This document shows positions 34,306 through 44,814 of a stretch of DNA of 64,000 nucleotides, piece after piece; the stretch's first letter is position 1; each line of letters begins with the position of its first letter. A program made the position numbers and the translations under genes. The notes below the pieces were generated by a model. The model worked only from the letters and a program-made list of their open reading frames with translations. It was not told the origin of the DNA and ran no database searches. Source of the stretch: Strigamia acuminata (Eukaryota > Arthropoda > Chilopoda > Geophilomorpha > Linotaeniidae). The DNA lies in the NCBI GenBank assembly GCA_949358305.1, contig CASHSZ010000054.1, positions 62,001 to 126,000 of the forward strand, in the 5' to 3' direction.

Positions 34306-37300
34306 TTATTTGCGCCTTACAAATAAATGCTCACACAAGGTGTTAAGTCTGGGCTTGGGTAACCATTTGGTCATCACATCGGCGACATTCAGGGCCCCTG
34401 GAATATGCTTAATAGCAAACGTTCCGCGCTCAAACCAGTCCCTGAGGAAATGAAGCTTTACGTCGATATGTTTATTCGCCCTATTCTCTATTCGGTTTTT
34501 GGCGTATTGTATCGCGGGCATACTGTCCGCGTACACGCATGGGGTGTTCCGATTGATGCTGAACATGATGTCGGCATCGTAAAGCCTCTCTAGCCATATA
34601 ATCTCCTTTACGCCATCGACCACGGCCAGAAATTCACTCTCCATGATCGATAACGCAGTCATTGACTGCTTATGGCAGTTCCACATGATCGGAACGCCAC
34701 CCAAATAGACTATGTGACCCCCGAAGCTTCTCCTTTTGTCTGCATCGAGGGCAAACGACGCGTCGGTATACACAGTTAGATTATCATTTCGGCAATTGGA
34801 AAGATTAATCATATAATCCGACGTATTTGCCAGATATCGCAAAATTTGCAATAACATACTAATGTGACGCGTCGAATGTTTCTCATTGTATTGTGAGAGG
34901 ACAATGACCGAGAACAGGATGTCTGGCCTTGTCCTGCTCGCCAAGAACAAGAGACTTCCCACTAAGTTGCGATAGGGGAAAGTGGAATCAACCCGCTCCT
35001 TTTCCGTCACGCCCTGAATAATCGTTCCTGGCGTCCCAGGTACTCTAATCCGAAGGCATGAGTCGACCCCATACAACTTACAAAGTTTTTCTATGTATGC
35101 CCTTTGATGGATCCTAATTTGGCCCCCAGACCTATCAAAGGCTATGCCTAACAAGAGGGTCACGGGACCCAAATCAACCGTGTCAAAGGATTCCCTAATC
35201 CATCGAACAACGCATTCCTCGACGTAGTCATCCTTGGAGAAGAGAACTATGTCGTCCACGTAAAAGATAAGAATTGCGTCGTTGTCTAACGCATAAACAC
35301 AGTTAAGACCCAACAAGGGCACAAATCCCAGTTGGAGTAGACGGTCGTGGAGGGCTTGGTACCACATCCGTCCACTCTGATGTAGTCCATATAATGACTT
35401 CAACAGCATCCAACACTTATGTTGGTTTTCGGCTGTTCTGTAGCCCTTGGGAATCTCCATGAATTGGACCTTATCAAGGTCCCCGTACAAGTACGCGGCC
35501 TTGATGTCAAGGTGGACATCTCTCCAACCTTTCAGTATCACCAAGGTACAGAAAAACACTATAACGAGGACGAAATTGACTACGGGGGAAAATACCTCCG
35601 TAAAGTCAATGCCCGGCCTCTGCTTGAAGCCTTGTGCTACCAAGCGAGCCCGGTAGCGCGCGACTGCACCCGACTGGTCCCTTTTCATTTTATAAATCCA
35701 TTTTGATCCCAAAAGCAACTCTCCTTCGGGCTTATCAATTTCTTTATAGACAGTTCGATCGTCGAAGATATCTGTCTCTTCTTTCATCGCCTTTTCCCAG
35801 TCCCGTTTGTTGGTGTGCCTCATTGCCTCCTCGTAGGTATCAGGCTCTACGGCACAGAAACCGGCAAAAGGGAGTTCGGGTTCTTCACCCTCTAAGGTTT
35901 TGAAGTCAAAAAGATCTGGGTCGTAGTGGTAACCCTCTGCGTCGCACCATCGCGCAACGTCAGTCCGACTTCTAAGTTTGTCTTCATTGGGCGAGAAATA
36001 AACCACATCAATTTTCCCAGCCGTTGCCCCGGCTTTCCGGACAGACTGGACCCGTCTCCACTTAGTCATATCCAGCGGCAGCGACAAAGGATCTTTGACC
36101 TTCTTTCCCTTTTTGCCCGAACCACGACGAGCTTGTATCGTAGGAGGAAGATCAACCTCCTCATCGTCGTCAGGATAAACATTGAAGTAATTCTCGCCAT
36201 CGCCGTTATCCCCCTTCGCCCCACCAATTTCTTCAACTGGATTATCCCCAGCACCAGCATCCCCAACCAAGTCACCTTCAACAGTTTCTATCGCAGGCTG
36301 TTGTATCGCTTGTTTTACAAGCGGCCTCAATTCAGGTCTGAAAACAGGCTTTGGGGTTGTGGGTAAAGGAGGCTTCTCCTTCGGAACCGGGGGTTCAACA
36401 GGGGGCGGAATAGGAGGTGGTAGTGCCTCTTGCACTTCCTCAACAATTTCAGGGATAGGGGCAACGGAATCATCATCATCTCCCTCGGTGTCCGAGGAAG
36501 AATCCCCAAAATGTTTGAATTGGCCACCCTGCGGTTGCTTGATGGGCTGTTGTAGCCGTTTGCCAATCTCATACCAATATGAGTCTTCGAAAATTCGGAC
36601 ATGTTTGGACGCAAAAACTTGATTCCGTACAGGATCCCAAACCCTGTAGCCCCTAGTTGATATTGCGTATCCAATGAGTGCTCCCGCCCAAGCCCTTCCT
36701 TCCAGTTTGCCCTTTCTGACCTGGGACGGGATATGTACAAATGTCTTCGACCCAATACACCTGATGTGTCGCAAAGACAATTTCTTGCCGAAAAACACGG
36801 TATAGGGCACTTTTCCTCCAAGCCCTTCATGGGGGAATCGGTTCTTTAAGTAAACTATGGTCGTCGCTAATTCAGCCCAAAGGGGATAGGGGAAATCATT
36901 TTCCAACATTAAAGCTCTGACGCCACCGACAATGGTACGGTTTGCACGTTCTGCAACAGAATTCATTTCCGGGCTATATGTATTCGTACGAATACATTTC
37001 AAACCAATTTTGGATGCATAATCATCCCAATTCCGCGAAATAAATTCTCCTCCATTATCAGTTTTAATGCATTTCACTTTCCGTGATGTCGTTCTTTCGA
37101 CTTCCGTCAACCAACGTTTAAAATGGCCCAAAACTTCCCCTTTGGTCTTCATCGTTATGATCCACATATAACGTGAATAATCATCAACCAATATAAAGTA
37201 AAAATTAGCCCCACCCAAGGAAGTAGCTTGTGATGCCCCCCAAACATCCATGTGCACTAAATCTAATACTCCCTTAGTGGAAATGGTAATTATCGGGGGA

Positions 37301-39177
37301 AAACTCGCCCTAGTGCTCTTAGCACGGGCACATGCGTCACAAGTGGATAATTCTTTGTTAGACAAATTGATCCCAAAAACGTCCTCGGATTCGGTTAATT
37401 TAATAATGCCTTTAGCATTATGGTGGCCCATTCTGGAATGCCACGTGTCCATACTCTGGGATATTTCTTTCTTTCTCATTTTGATCCCAGTATCCCCGCT
37501 TTTGTTAACTTTCGCAGTCGCATTAGCTTCGGGAGCAATAGCAGGAGGTGTCTGAACCTCATTCACTGTTTTCTGTAAATTAATCGCCGCAGGCGCATTC
37601 GCTTTGGTTGGCTCGCTTACTTGCGTACTCAAATTAGATGCGGATTTTCCCATATCCGGCTTACAGAAACTTTTTAGTAAAGCTGACTTAAAATCTAAAA
37701 TGGTTAGTAGCGGTTGTACAAATTTTTCATCCTTCACGGATGATTTGATTAAATCGAGGACAGCAGCTGTATCCTGTTGCGCAGTTAATGCAGCTGTGTT
37801 TACAGAATTAACCTCGACCCGGCAGTTGACTTTGTACAGCCTGTCGCTAGTCCGAACTGCCGAAATCAAAGGTTCCTCGATTTTATCTTTGAAAATACTC
37901 ATTTTCCCATCTTTGACAATTGTGCACAACCCAGCCTCATCGGTGCGCCCGAGCGAAATAAGGTTTTTCCGAAAATTCGGGGCGAAGAATACATTCGTCA
38001 AAGTTATTTTCCTCGTTCTTTGTCCATAAAGCGACGTGAGAACGATGTTGCCCACACCTTCAATCTTCGATTTTCCTTCTCCTTGTAGAACGCTGAAGTT
38101 AGACAACGGTTTGAAGTTTGAAAACCAATTCCGGTTGAAGGAAAAGTGATCGGTCGCTCCCGTGTCCACGTACCACTGTGAATCGTAGTTTCCGTGCGAC
38201 ACAAGAGATAAGGGCACTGTGGGCTTCTCTTCCGACACCGCAGAATACAAAGTGTAGGGCTCATCTGTATAGGGGTCCAGTTGTGTGAGATTTGCTCTCT
38301 GTGGACCCCCTCTGCCTCGTCCTTTGCCACGGGTGCCTCCACGATTCAATTGGGCTGGCGAGCCAGCGCTGGCGGGGAAAGTCCCTTGCTGTTTCGGCGG
38401 CGATGGGCACTCCCTGGCGAAGTGTCCCGACCCACCGCAAGTAAAACATGTTCCACGCGAAGTTCCGGGCGAATTTGGGGTTTTTCCACGAGGTTTCCAT
38501 TTTCCTTTAGTATAGAAAGCGGTGGTATTGTCTGCCAATACAGGTGGGACGCCAAATTCATTGGTCTGTTCATAAAGGCGATTATACTCGCCAAGTAAAC
38601 GTTCTTTAACGTTTTTCGCTGTGAATTCCGCATCCGACCAGTGATACGCGGTCTGTTTCACAGCCTCGTATTGTGGGGGCAGAAGATCTAAATATTGGAA
38701 TGCCTGGAATTCATCGGTGACCTCAATTTTAACGTCCTTCAGTTCGACGATTTTGCGGTCGACCCGCCCGGTGAAAACTAGCATTTCCTCATTATCTCTA
38801 AGTTTCATGTTGAGGAATTCACGTCGCAACCGAGCACGACGTGCCCTCGTCGTCGGTTGATAAGCGTCCTTTAGGGCTTCCCAAACTTTAGCAGCGGTGG
38901 GGCAGGCAACAGCTATCACTTGCTGCGGCTCGGCGCAACTCATGCAAATAGTGGACATTGCCTTGTCCTCTCGAGCGTTAAACTCCCGCTTCTCTTTTGC
39001 AGTGGCTGTTGCAGCCAGTGGTGGCTCAGAGCCACTAACATGTCCCCAAACGCCGTTGTATTTGAGCAATAACTGGACCTGCACGGACCAGGTGGCATAG
39101 TTCGTGCCATCGAGCTTTTTAATATCCTTGTAATCGTCGTGTTTTGAAGCCATCGCGACGACACAAGGAAAATGCAC
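34306..39177 (-). CDS. Copia gag-pol polyprotein (1,623 codons)
   Basis: This uninterrupted frame should make the capsid and all enzymes needed for reverse transcription and integration. Domains in order: gag (about 9-230); zinc knuckle C244, C247, H252, C257; protease with D338-T339-G340; integrase with zinc-binding H580/H585/C613/C616 and catalytic D644, D707, E743; an acidic and proline-rich linker (about 893-1040); reverse transcriptase with D1224 and YVDD at 1306-1309; RNase H with D1472, E1513, D1551. This order is diagnostic of Ty1/copia. The linker makes it longer than many copia proteins. Two in-frame starts exist: residue 1, and M9 (39153), whose sequence MASKHDDYKD looks like a natural gag start; I favour M9 but cannot prove it. 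No stop or frameshift is seen. Gag and pol share one frame, so a higher Gag yield would need splicing or processing. Confidence 0.95.
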   Translation of the reverse strand: MHFPCVVAMASKHDDYKDIKKLDGTNYATWSVQVQLLLKYNGVWGHVSGSEPPLAATATAKEKREFNAREDKAMSTICMSCAEPQQVIAVACPTAAKVWEALKDAYQPTTRARRARLRREFLNMKLRDNEEMLVFTGRVDRKIVELKDVKIEVTDEFQAFQYLDLLPPQYEAVKQTAYHWSDAEFTAKNVKERLLGEYNRLYEQTNEFGVPPVLADNTTAFYTKGKWKPRGKTPNSPGTSRGTCFTCGGSGHFARECPSPPKQQGTFPASAGSPAQLNRGGTRGKGRGRGGPQRANLTQLDPYTDEPYTLYSAVSEEKPTVPLSLVSHGNYDSQWYVDTGATDHFSFNRNWFSNFKPLSNFSVLQGEGKSKIEGVGNIVLTSLYGQRTRKITLTNVFFAPNFRKNLISLGRTDEAGLCTIVKDGKMSIFKDKIEEPLISAVRTSDRLYKVNCRVEVNSVNTAALTAQQDTAAVLDLIKSSVKDEKFVQPLLTILDFKSALLKSFCKPDMGKSASNLSTQVSEPTKANAPAAINLQKTVNEVQTPPAIAPEANATAKVNKSGDTGIKMRKKEISQSMDTWHSRMGHHNAKGIIKLTESEDVFGINLSNKELSTCDACARAKSTRASFPPIITISTKGVLDLVHMDVWGASQATSLGGANFYFILVDDYSRYMWIITMKTKGEVLGHFKRWLTEVERTTSRKVKCIKTDNGGEFISRNWDDYASKIGLKCIRTNTYSPEMNSVAERANRTIVGGVRALMLENDFPYPLWAELATTIVYLKNRFPHEGLGGKVPYTVFFGKKLSLRHIRCIGSKTFVHIPSQVRKGKLEGRAWAGALIGYAISTRGYRVWDPVRNQVFASKHVRIFEDSYWYEIGKRLQQPIKQPQGGQFKHFGDSSSDTEGDDDDSVAPIPEIVEEVQEALPPPIPPPVEPPVPKEKPPLPTTPKPVFRPELRPLVKQAIQQPAIETVEGDLVGDAGAGDNPVEEIGGAKGDNGDGENYFNVYPDDDEEVDLPPTIQARRGSGKKGKKVKDPLSLPLDMTKWRRVQSVRKAGATAGKIDVVYFSPNEDKLRSRTDVARWCDAEGYHYDPDLFDFKTLEGEEPELPFAGFCAVEPDTYEEAMRHTNKRDWEKAMKEETDIFDDRTVYKEIDKPEGELLLGSKWIYKMKRDQSGAVARYRARLVAQGFKQRPGIDFTEVFSPVVNFVLVIVFFCTLVILKGWRDVHLDIKAAYLYGDLDKVQFMEIPKGYRTAENQHKCWMLLKSLYGLHQSGRMWYQALHDRLLQLGFVPLLGLNCVYALDNDAILIFYVDDIVLFSKDDYVEECVVRWIRESFDTVDLGPVTLLLGIAFDRSGGQIRIHQRAYIEKLCKLYGVDSCLRIRVPGTPGTIIQGVTEKERVDSTFPYRNLVGSLLFLASRTRPDILFSVIVLSQYNEKHSTRHISMLLQILRYLANTSDYMINLSNCRNDNLTVYTDASFALDADKRRSFGGHIVYLGGVPIMWNCHKQSMTALSIMESEFLAVVDGVKEIIWLERLYDADIMFSINRNTPCVYADSMPAIQYAKNRIENRANKHIDVKLHFLRDWFERGTFAIKHIPGALNVADVMTKWLPKPRLNTLCEHLFVRRK

Positions 39178-40335
39178 AATAATAATTAGTTATGCACGGA
39201 GAAAACACAATTTCGGAATTTATTCCGCACAAACACTTCACAGGAGCACTTAATCACACAATGCACAATTGTCTCTAGTCCCAAAAACCAAAAAGGAAGG
39301 CGAAAATACAGTTTCAACCCGGGGAATCTCAATAAGTGAGATTGGAAAACCTTGACTGGCAATCCACCAACTCTTCCGTCCGACCTCCTGGGGTCGCGGG
39401 ATGGTTGGGGGCCCTGGATAAGCCCAGCCAAGAATACAGTGTTACGTGCCCGACTGGACGTAGGGTAGCACCGAATCTAACAAGGGACCAACAACAAAAA
39501 CTTAAAACTAACAAAGTTTCACGACAATATCTAATTAAATACACTTTTTCGTTGTTAAGTTGGGCGAATTGCGGGATCCGATCGTCGCAATCGCTTCCTC
39601 GTAGCGGTGAACGTCGGGTTGACGTTATTGGTGCACGGAACTGGGGCCGACGTGCTACCACTTGCACACTTCCGTGCAAAAGTGGGGAAAAATAATCCAA
39701 AATCGTCGTTGCGCACGTCCGCGCCTTCGTGTAGCACACCGGGGTGCAAGCCACGGCTTTTCCGCTCAAAATTGGTCGTGTACGTAGGCTTATACGTACG
39801 CAGACACTCCCGATTGATTTCCACCGTCGGCAGCGATGAAAATCCAAACAAAAATGGCCGCTGGTGAGGATTTGTTCTTCACCAGCGATCCCACGATGAT
39901 TTTCGTCCGTTTCGTGATGAAAAATCGTCGTTTCGGCGATTGAAGGCGCCGTTCCGCTGAGATACGCGTTGTCTCGTTGAAAATTGACGTTGTCTTGAAG
40001 AAACAACGTCGTGCGGGCGTGAATAGACCCGATACACGCTCTGGTCGGCTGGCTACGCTGCCTGGGCGATCCAAGATGGCCGCCGCACAAAAATTTTCAA
40101 AGTCGACGATTTTGGTGTTTATTTCACACCGAAAAATTGCAAAAACACACAGCTTACGCTTGTAAATGTCCGAAATAATGTCCGCACACCCTGTCAATCC
40201 GTTTCAAGCGCGTTGGCGAGGTGAAACCCGTCCTGGTCGATCGAGTCGCGTTTGCGGCGATGTCGAGCGACGTCTGGGCTACGTTCGGTCTCCAAAAATG
40301 CCGAAAATCCTTTACAAACTGGTTGGGCCGTCGTC
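39178..40335 (-). other. Copia 5' untranslated leader
   Basis: About 1.16 kb separates the primer-binding site from the gag start, which is long for a copia element. Frames of up to 253 codons exist here (39329-40090, minus strand). They show no recognisable domain and overlap other frames, so they are not called. The leader may hold packaging and translation signals. Confidence 0.7.
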
Positions 40336-40353
40336 AACCATCCTCTGCTACCA
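40336..40353 (-). other. Copia primer-binding site (initiator tRNA-Met)
   Basis: The minus strand reads TGGTAGCAGAGGATGGTT, two bases downstream of the 5' LTR. This is complementary to the 3' end of animal initiator tRNA-Met, including CCA, as recalled from known sequences. Drosophila copia is primed by an internal fragment of the same tRNA, whereas here the full 3' end is used. Confidence 0.88.
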
Positions 40354-40355
40354 TA

Positions 40356-40832
40356 TAAAGCGATTTCCTGGCCAAAACATCGGTTAGAAAGGAGTTGACG
40401 AGTGTCTAAACAGGTGCGCGACCCCGACATGCGTGCGCCATGTTTAATATCACATAAAAGTGTACACGCTTCGAGGCTAACAACTGCACTCGGAAAAATA
40501 GGATAAATCATTGTTGGATTTCAATGATTTGTCCTTTACATTATAAAATAAAAGCAATGACATTCATAATCGATAACTAAGCAATAATAACAATACAGGA
40601 CTCGCTCTTTTGAGCAGACGATGTTATCAGCGCATGCTGCTAAATGGAAACGTTCAACCGCGGTACAGAACCAGCATTAATAAAAATCGAGATCGATTGA
40701 ACGCGACATCGAGACATTAAATAGCAGCACCTTCATTACACATATCCGGAAAGTGTGTAATGTAAATATTCACAAACTATACAATATGGCGACAAACAAC
40801 CAAACACACAATATTTCCACCACAACTCAATA
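40356..40832 (-). repeat. Copia 5' LTR
   Basis: This 477-bp LTR should carry the promoter for the element. It is followed by the target-site duplication GCAAT at 40833-40837. Confidence 0.93.
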
Positions 40833-40837
40833 GCAAT

Positions 40838-40957
40838 TACGTGACGTGGCACGTTGCTGTTACGTGACGCGATAGCCAGTATTTAAGCAGGGGATTCCAT
40901 CATCGTTTACACAAATGCGCATTGCAACGTGGAGGCGCATTCGAGTCCTTTTCCCAA
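40838..40957 (+). promoter_or_regulatory. Promoter-like segment facing the core, copy 3 left side
   Basis: The ACGTGACG motifs and TATTTAAG box (40880-40887) continue directly after the copia target-site duplication. The copia element now separates this segment from its left arm. Confidence 0.33.
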
Positions 40958-41458
40958 GCGTTGAAAAAGGACAAAACTCGTATTCGATTCGAAAGCGAAT
41001 CGAATACGATTTTTGTCCTTTTTCAACGCAAAATTGTATTCGACTCGTTTTCGAGTCGAATACGAGTTTTGCCCTTCTTCAACGCGAAATCGTATTCGAC
41101 TCGTTTTCGAGTCGAATACGAGTTTTGCCCTTCTTCAACGCGAAATCGTATTCGACTCGTTTTCGAGTCGAATACGAGTTTTGCCCTTCTTCAACGCGAA
41201 ATTGTATTCGACTCGTTTTCGAGTCGAATACGAGTTTTGCCCTTCTTCAACGCGAAATCGTATTCGACTCGTTTTCGAGTCGAATACGAGTTTTGCCCTT
41301 CTTCAACGCGAAATCGTATTCGACTCGTTTTCGAGTCGAATACGAGTTTTGCCCTTCTTCAACGCGAAATCGTATTCGACTCGTTTTCGAGTCGAATACG
41401 AGTTTTGCCCTTCTTCAACGCGAAATCGTATTCGACTCGTTTTCGAGTCGAATACGAG
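40958..41458 (+). repeat. 56-bp hairpin array, copy 3, left
   Basis: Same as 1622-2122, with eight 56-bp units plus the larger hairpin. Confidence 0.93.
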
Positions 41459-41549
41459 ATAGTCGATGACCCGTTCCCGGACTTTGACTCGTACGACTCG
41501 TATTCGAGATGTATTCGAGATGTATTCGAATCGTATTCGAGTCGTATTC

Positions 41550-42275
41550 GAGATGGTCGATGATTTCCACTCGCTCGTATACGCGTTGTATACGAGCTCG
41601 TATTTTGATCGTAATCGTAAACGAATCGTTTACAAGTCGTATACAAGTTGTATACGACGTGTATACACCTCGTATACGAACGAAGTTTGGAAAATCCACC
41701 GGATACTTACTACGACATGAAAACACATAGTAGTCACATACGTCTTATTTGGAAATTGTGTTTTCACAAACTTCGTTCGTATACGAGGTGTATACACGTC
41801 GTATACAACTTGTATACGACTTGTAAACGTTTCGTTTACGATTACGATCAAAATACGAGCTCGTATACAACGCGTATACGAGTCGAATACGAATCGAATT
41901 CGAGTCGTATTCGAGATGGTCGATGATTTCCACTCGCTCGTATACGCGTTGTATACGAGCTCGTATTTTGATCGTAATCGTAAACGAATCGTTTACAAGT
42001 CGTATACAAGTTGTATACGACGTGTATACACCTCGTATACGAACGAAGTTTGGAAAATCCACCGGATACTTACTACGACATGAAAACACATAGTAGTCAC
42101 ATACGTCTTATTTGGAAATTGTGTTTTCACAAACTTCGTTCGTATACGAGGTGTATACACGTCGTATACAACTTGTATACGACTTGTAAACGATTCGTTT
42201 ACGATTACGATCAAAATACGAGCTCGTATACAACGCGTATACGAGCGAGTGGAAATCATCGACCATCTCGAATAC
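41550..42275. repeat. Two 363-bp palindromic core modules, copy 3
   Basis: These are modules 41550-41912 and 41913-42275, matching 2214-2939. Confidence 0.88.
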
Positions 42276-42360
42276 GACTCGAATACGATTCGAATACATC
42301 TCGAATACATCTCGAATACGAGTCGTACGAGTCAAAGTCCGGGAACGGGTCATCGACTAT

Positions 42361-42805
42361 CTCGTATTCGACTCGAAAACGAGTCGAATACGATTTCGCG
42401 TTGAAGAAGGGCAAAACTCGTATTCGACTCGAAAACGAGTCGAATACGATTTCGCGTTGAAGAAGGGCAAAACTCGTATTCGACTCGAAAACGAGTCGAA
42501 TACGATTTCGCGTTGAAGAAGGGCAAAACTCGTATTCGACTCGAAAACGAGTCGAATACGATTTCGCGTTGAAGAAGGGCAAAACTCGTATTCGACTCGA
42601 AAACGAGTCGAATACGATTTCGCGTTGAAGAAGGGCAAAACTCGTATTCGACTCGAAAACGAGTCGAATACGATTTCGCGTTGAAGAAGGGCAAAACTCG
42701 TATTCGACTCGAAAACGAGTCGAATACAATTTTGCGTTGAAAAAGGACAAAAATCGTATTCGATTCGCTTTCGAATCGAATACGAGTTTTGTCCTTTTTC
42801 AACGC
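42361..42805 (-). repeat. 56-bp hairpin array, copy 3, right
   Basis: Seven units plus the larger hairpin, inverted. The mirror promoter-like segment follows, with its TATTTAAG box on the minus strand at 42876-42883. Confidence 0.93.
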
Positions 42806-42925
42806 TTGGGAAAAGGACTCGAATGCGCCTCCACGTTGCAATGCGCATTTGTGTAAACGATGATGGAATCCCCTGCTTAAATACTGGCTATCGCGTCACG
42901 TAACAGCAACGTGCCACGTCACGTA

Positions 42926-44201
42926 ATTGCAACGTGCCGCGCTATGCCACACAATGTGCCGCCGCGATAGGCCATTGAACCCGAATGTGTGTGATGCGAA
43001 ACGCGCGAGTACGCGCGCGGAGAACGCGCGGCAATGCTAGCAACAGGAGCGCAACTGCCCAAGAAATTGCTCAACAATAAAAGGCACGTGGAAGCACGTG
43101 CCTGAAACAATAGGCACTTCAAATAAAGTTATTGTTAAAAAACGGGCTTGAAAACCAACAATTACACAATAATTAAGGGGCAAGAAATGAACTTTGCTGC
43201 AATGCAAAGTTCTCAAAATACAGAGAAATGAAAGTTACACTTGTATAAAGAATTGACAATGTTTGAAACCAATAAAAACTACAAAAACACACTTGTAAAA
43301 AACCCAAAACAACCCCCAGAATGAATTATTTGACTCAAATTAACCCTAAAACAGTCTTGGAGGTCGTGCAGACGACAGAGTCGGATCGGAAGGTTGCTAA
43401 AACCTGACGCCAAAACTAGCAATGGGACAGCTAGTTAGAAAACAGCTTTTTCATCAATCATGAACGCTGAAAACCTCACCCAGGGGTAGAAAATGATGGA
43501 GAGAACGTTTTCGCCATCTAAAACGGTCTAAAACGGGTCTAAAATGCCTAAACCGGCGCCTGGAACGTGGCGCAGTTGTTGGGTCAAATATTGTCAAAAA
43601 TCAGTGGAAATTTGTCAAATATAGGCAAAAATCTGCTGAAATTTGTCAAAAATTGACCAAATTCCGTGCAAGTTTTGCAAGTTTTGTGCGCATCAAGCCA
43701 TGCGCGCCTATACTATTGCACGAGCGCATTGACGCGTGATGAAAACCGACCACGTTTACGAAGTGAATTCGAGCTACAAAAGTATCAAATCGCCATTCTA
43801 GTATGGAACAAAAAAAATTAAGTGGAAACAAACAAAATAAAAACTTTAATATACGAGAAACGTACAATTCCACTCAACTTTGTTTCAAATTTTATTTATT
43901 GGATCATTAAAAATAAACAGTAGTGTTGTGCACTGTACACTTAAATGTATACCGCAGTACAAGTACCGCGGTCCCGGTACTGCACCGGTACACGTGAAAA
44001 CGCGAGTTTCTCAAATTTAAAAAGTTGATGTCGGCGGCGATGCGTTGTTTTGTGGTGAGAATTTGCCTCGAGAATTGATCTTATCTCTTTGTTTGCAATA
44101 TTTTTTTTGGCATTCTTTGTTGATTTTTCGGTTTGAATTTGTTTTTTTCCGGTGTAATTTGAGTGGTGGAAGGTTGTTGGGGTGTGTTGAGGGCAATTTT
44201 G
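42926..44201 (-). repeat. Right arm A' of palindrome, copy 3
   Basis: Same as 3590-4865. Confidence 0.88.
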
Positions 44202-44203
44202 GT

Positions 44204-44814
44204 TATTTGTTGATTTTTAATTGATTTAATCGTTTTCTGTTTGTTTTTGCTGGTTTTTAATCGATTTTTCTGTATTTTTGGTCAATTTTTACCAATTGTA
44301 ATTGTTATTTGTCATTCTGAATTGATTATTGTCCGATTTTATTCGATTATTGTCAGATTTCAGTCGATTTTTGTCGATTTCTAATCAATGTTTATACATT
44401 TCTTATCAAGTTTTGTATATTTTTGTTGATTTTTAATCATATTTGTTCCTTTTTAATCAAAGTCGAAAACGAGTTGTAAATGCGTTCGTATGCGACGCGA
44501 ACGCGTATTGGAGTCGATTCCAAGTTCGTATTCCATCGCGAACGCGCATTTGAGACGTAAACGAGTTTATCTTTTTCACTCTCGCTTGATCCCCCTTTAT
44601 CGCGCCTCATTGCTCCTGTGAAAAAAAATATATGAGAATGCACAGAAATGAACCTTCCAATACTTACATGAAAATTGGCAACCTTGACACAAAACAGTCT
44701 ATCGACACTCCCAACACCACCCCGGACATTTTTCGGAAGAGTTTGGTCCACCCGGAATCCGCAGAATAGTCTCCCCCGAAATGCGGATTTCGCGGACGCC
44801 AATCCGCGAAAAGG
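44204..44814. repeat. Outer inverted repeat and flank, copy 3, ending at the BEL junction
   Basis: The outer inverted repeat is 44204-44454, followed by the relic-word segment. The array sequence stops after CGCGAAAAGG at 44814, the same base at which copies 1 and 2 diverge (5478 and 21608). Confidence 0.85.

Larger units (their letters stand above)
33812..40832 (-). mobile_element. Complete Ty1/copia LTR retrotransposon, 7,021 bp
   Basis: Two 477-bp LTRs (33812-34288 and 40356-40832) show no differences by eye. The element is flanked by the 5-bp duplication GCAAT. It has a primer-binding site next to the 5' LTR, a polypurine tract next to the 3' LTR and one open gag-pol frame on the minus strand. 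The order protease, integrase, reverse transcriptase, RNase H identifies the copia group. The LTR ends are TA...TA on either strand, not the usual TG...CA. All parts needed for activity appear present and the insertion looks recent. Confidence 0.95.
32311..44814. repeat. 16-kb tandem array, copy 3 (interrupted and truncated)
   Basis: This third copy is interrupted by a 7,021-bp copia element at 33812-40832. It then continues through the core and right arm and stops at 44814, where BEL/Pao LTR sequence begins. The 6-kb spacer, MITE and left-arm repeats that would follow are absent. After removal of the copia element and its 5-bp duplication, the remaining sequence matches copy 2 at a fixed offset of 23206. 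Confidence 0.92.

Noticed and set aside
39329-40090. 253-codon minus-strand frame as a separate gene
   Set aside because: It lies in the copia leader, overlaps other frames and has no recognisable domain.
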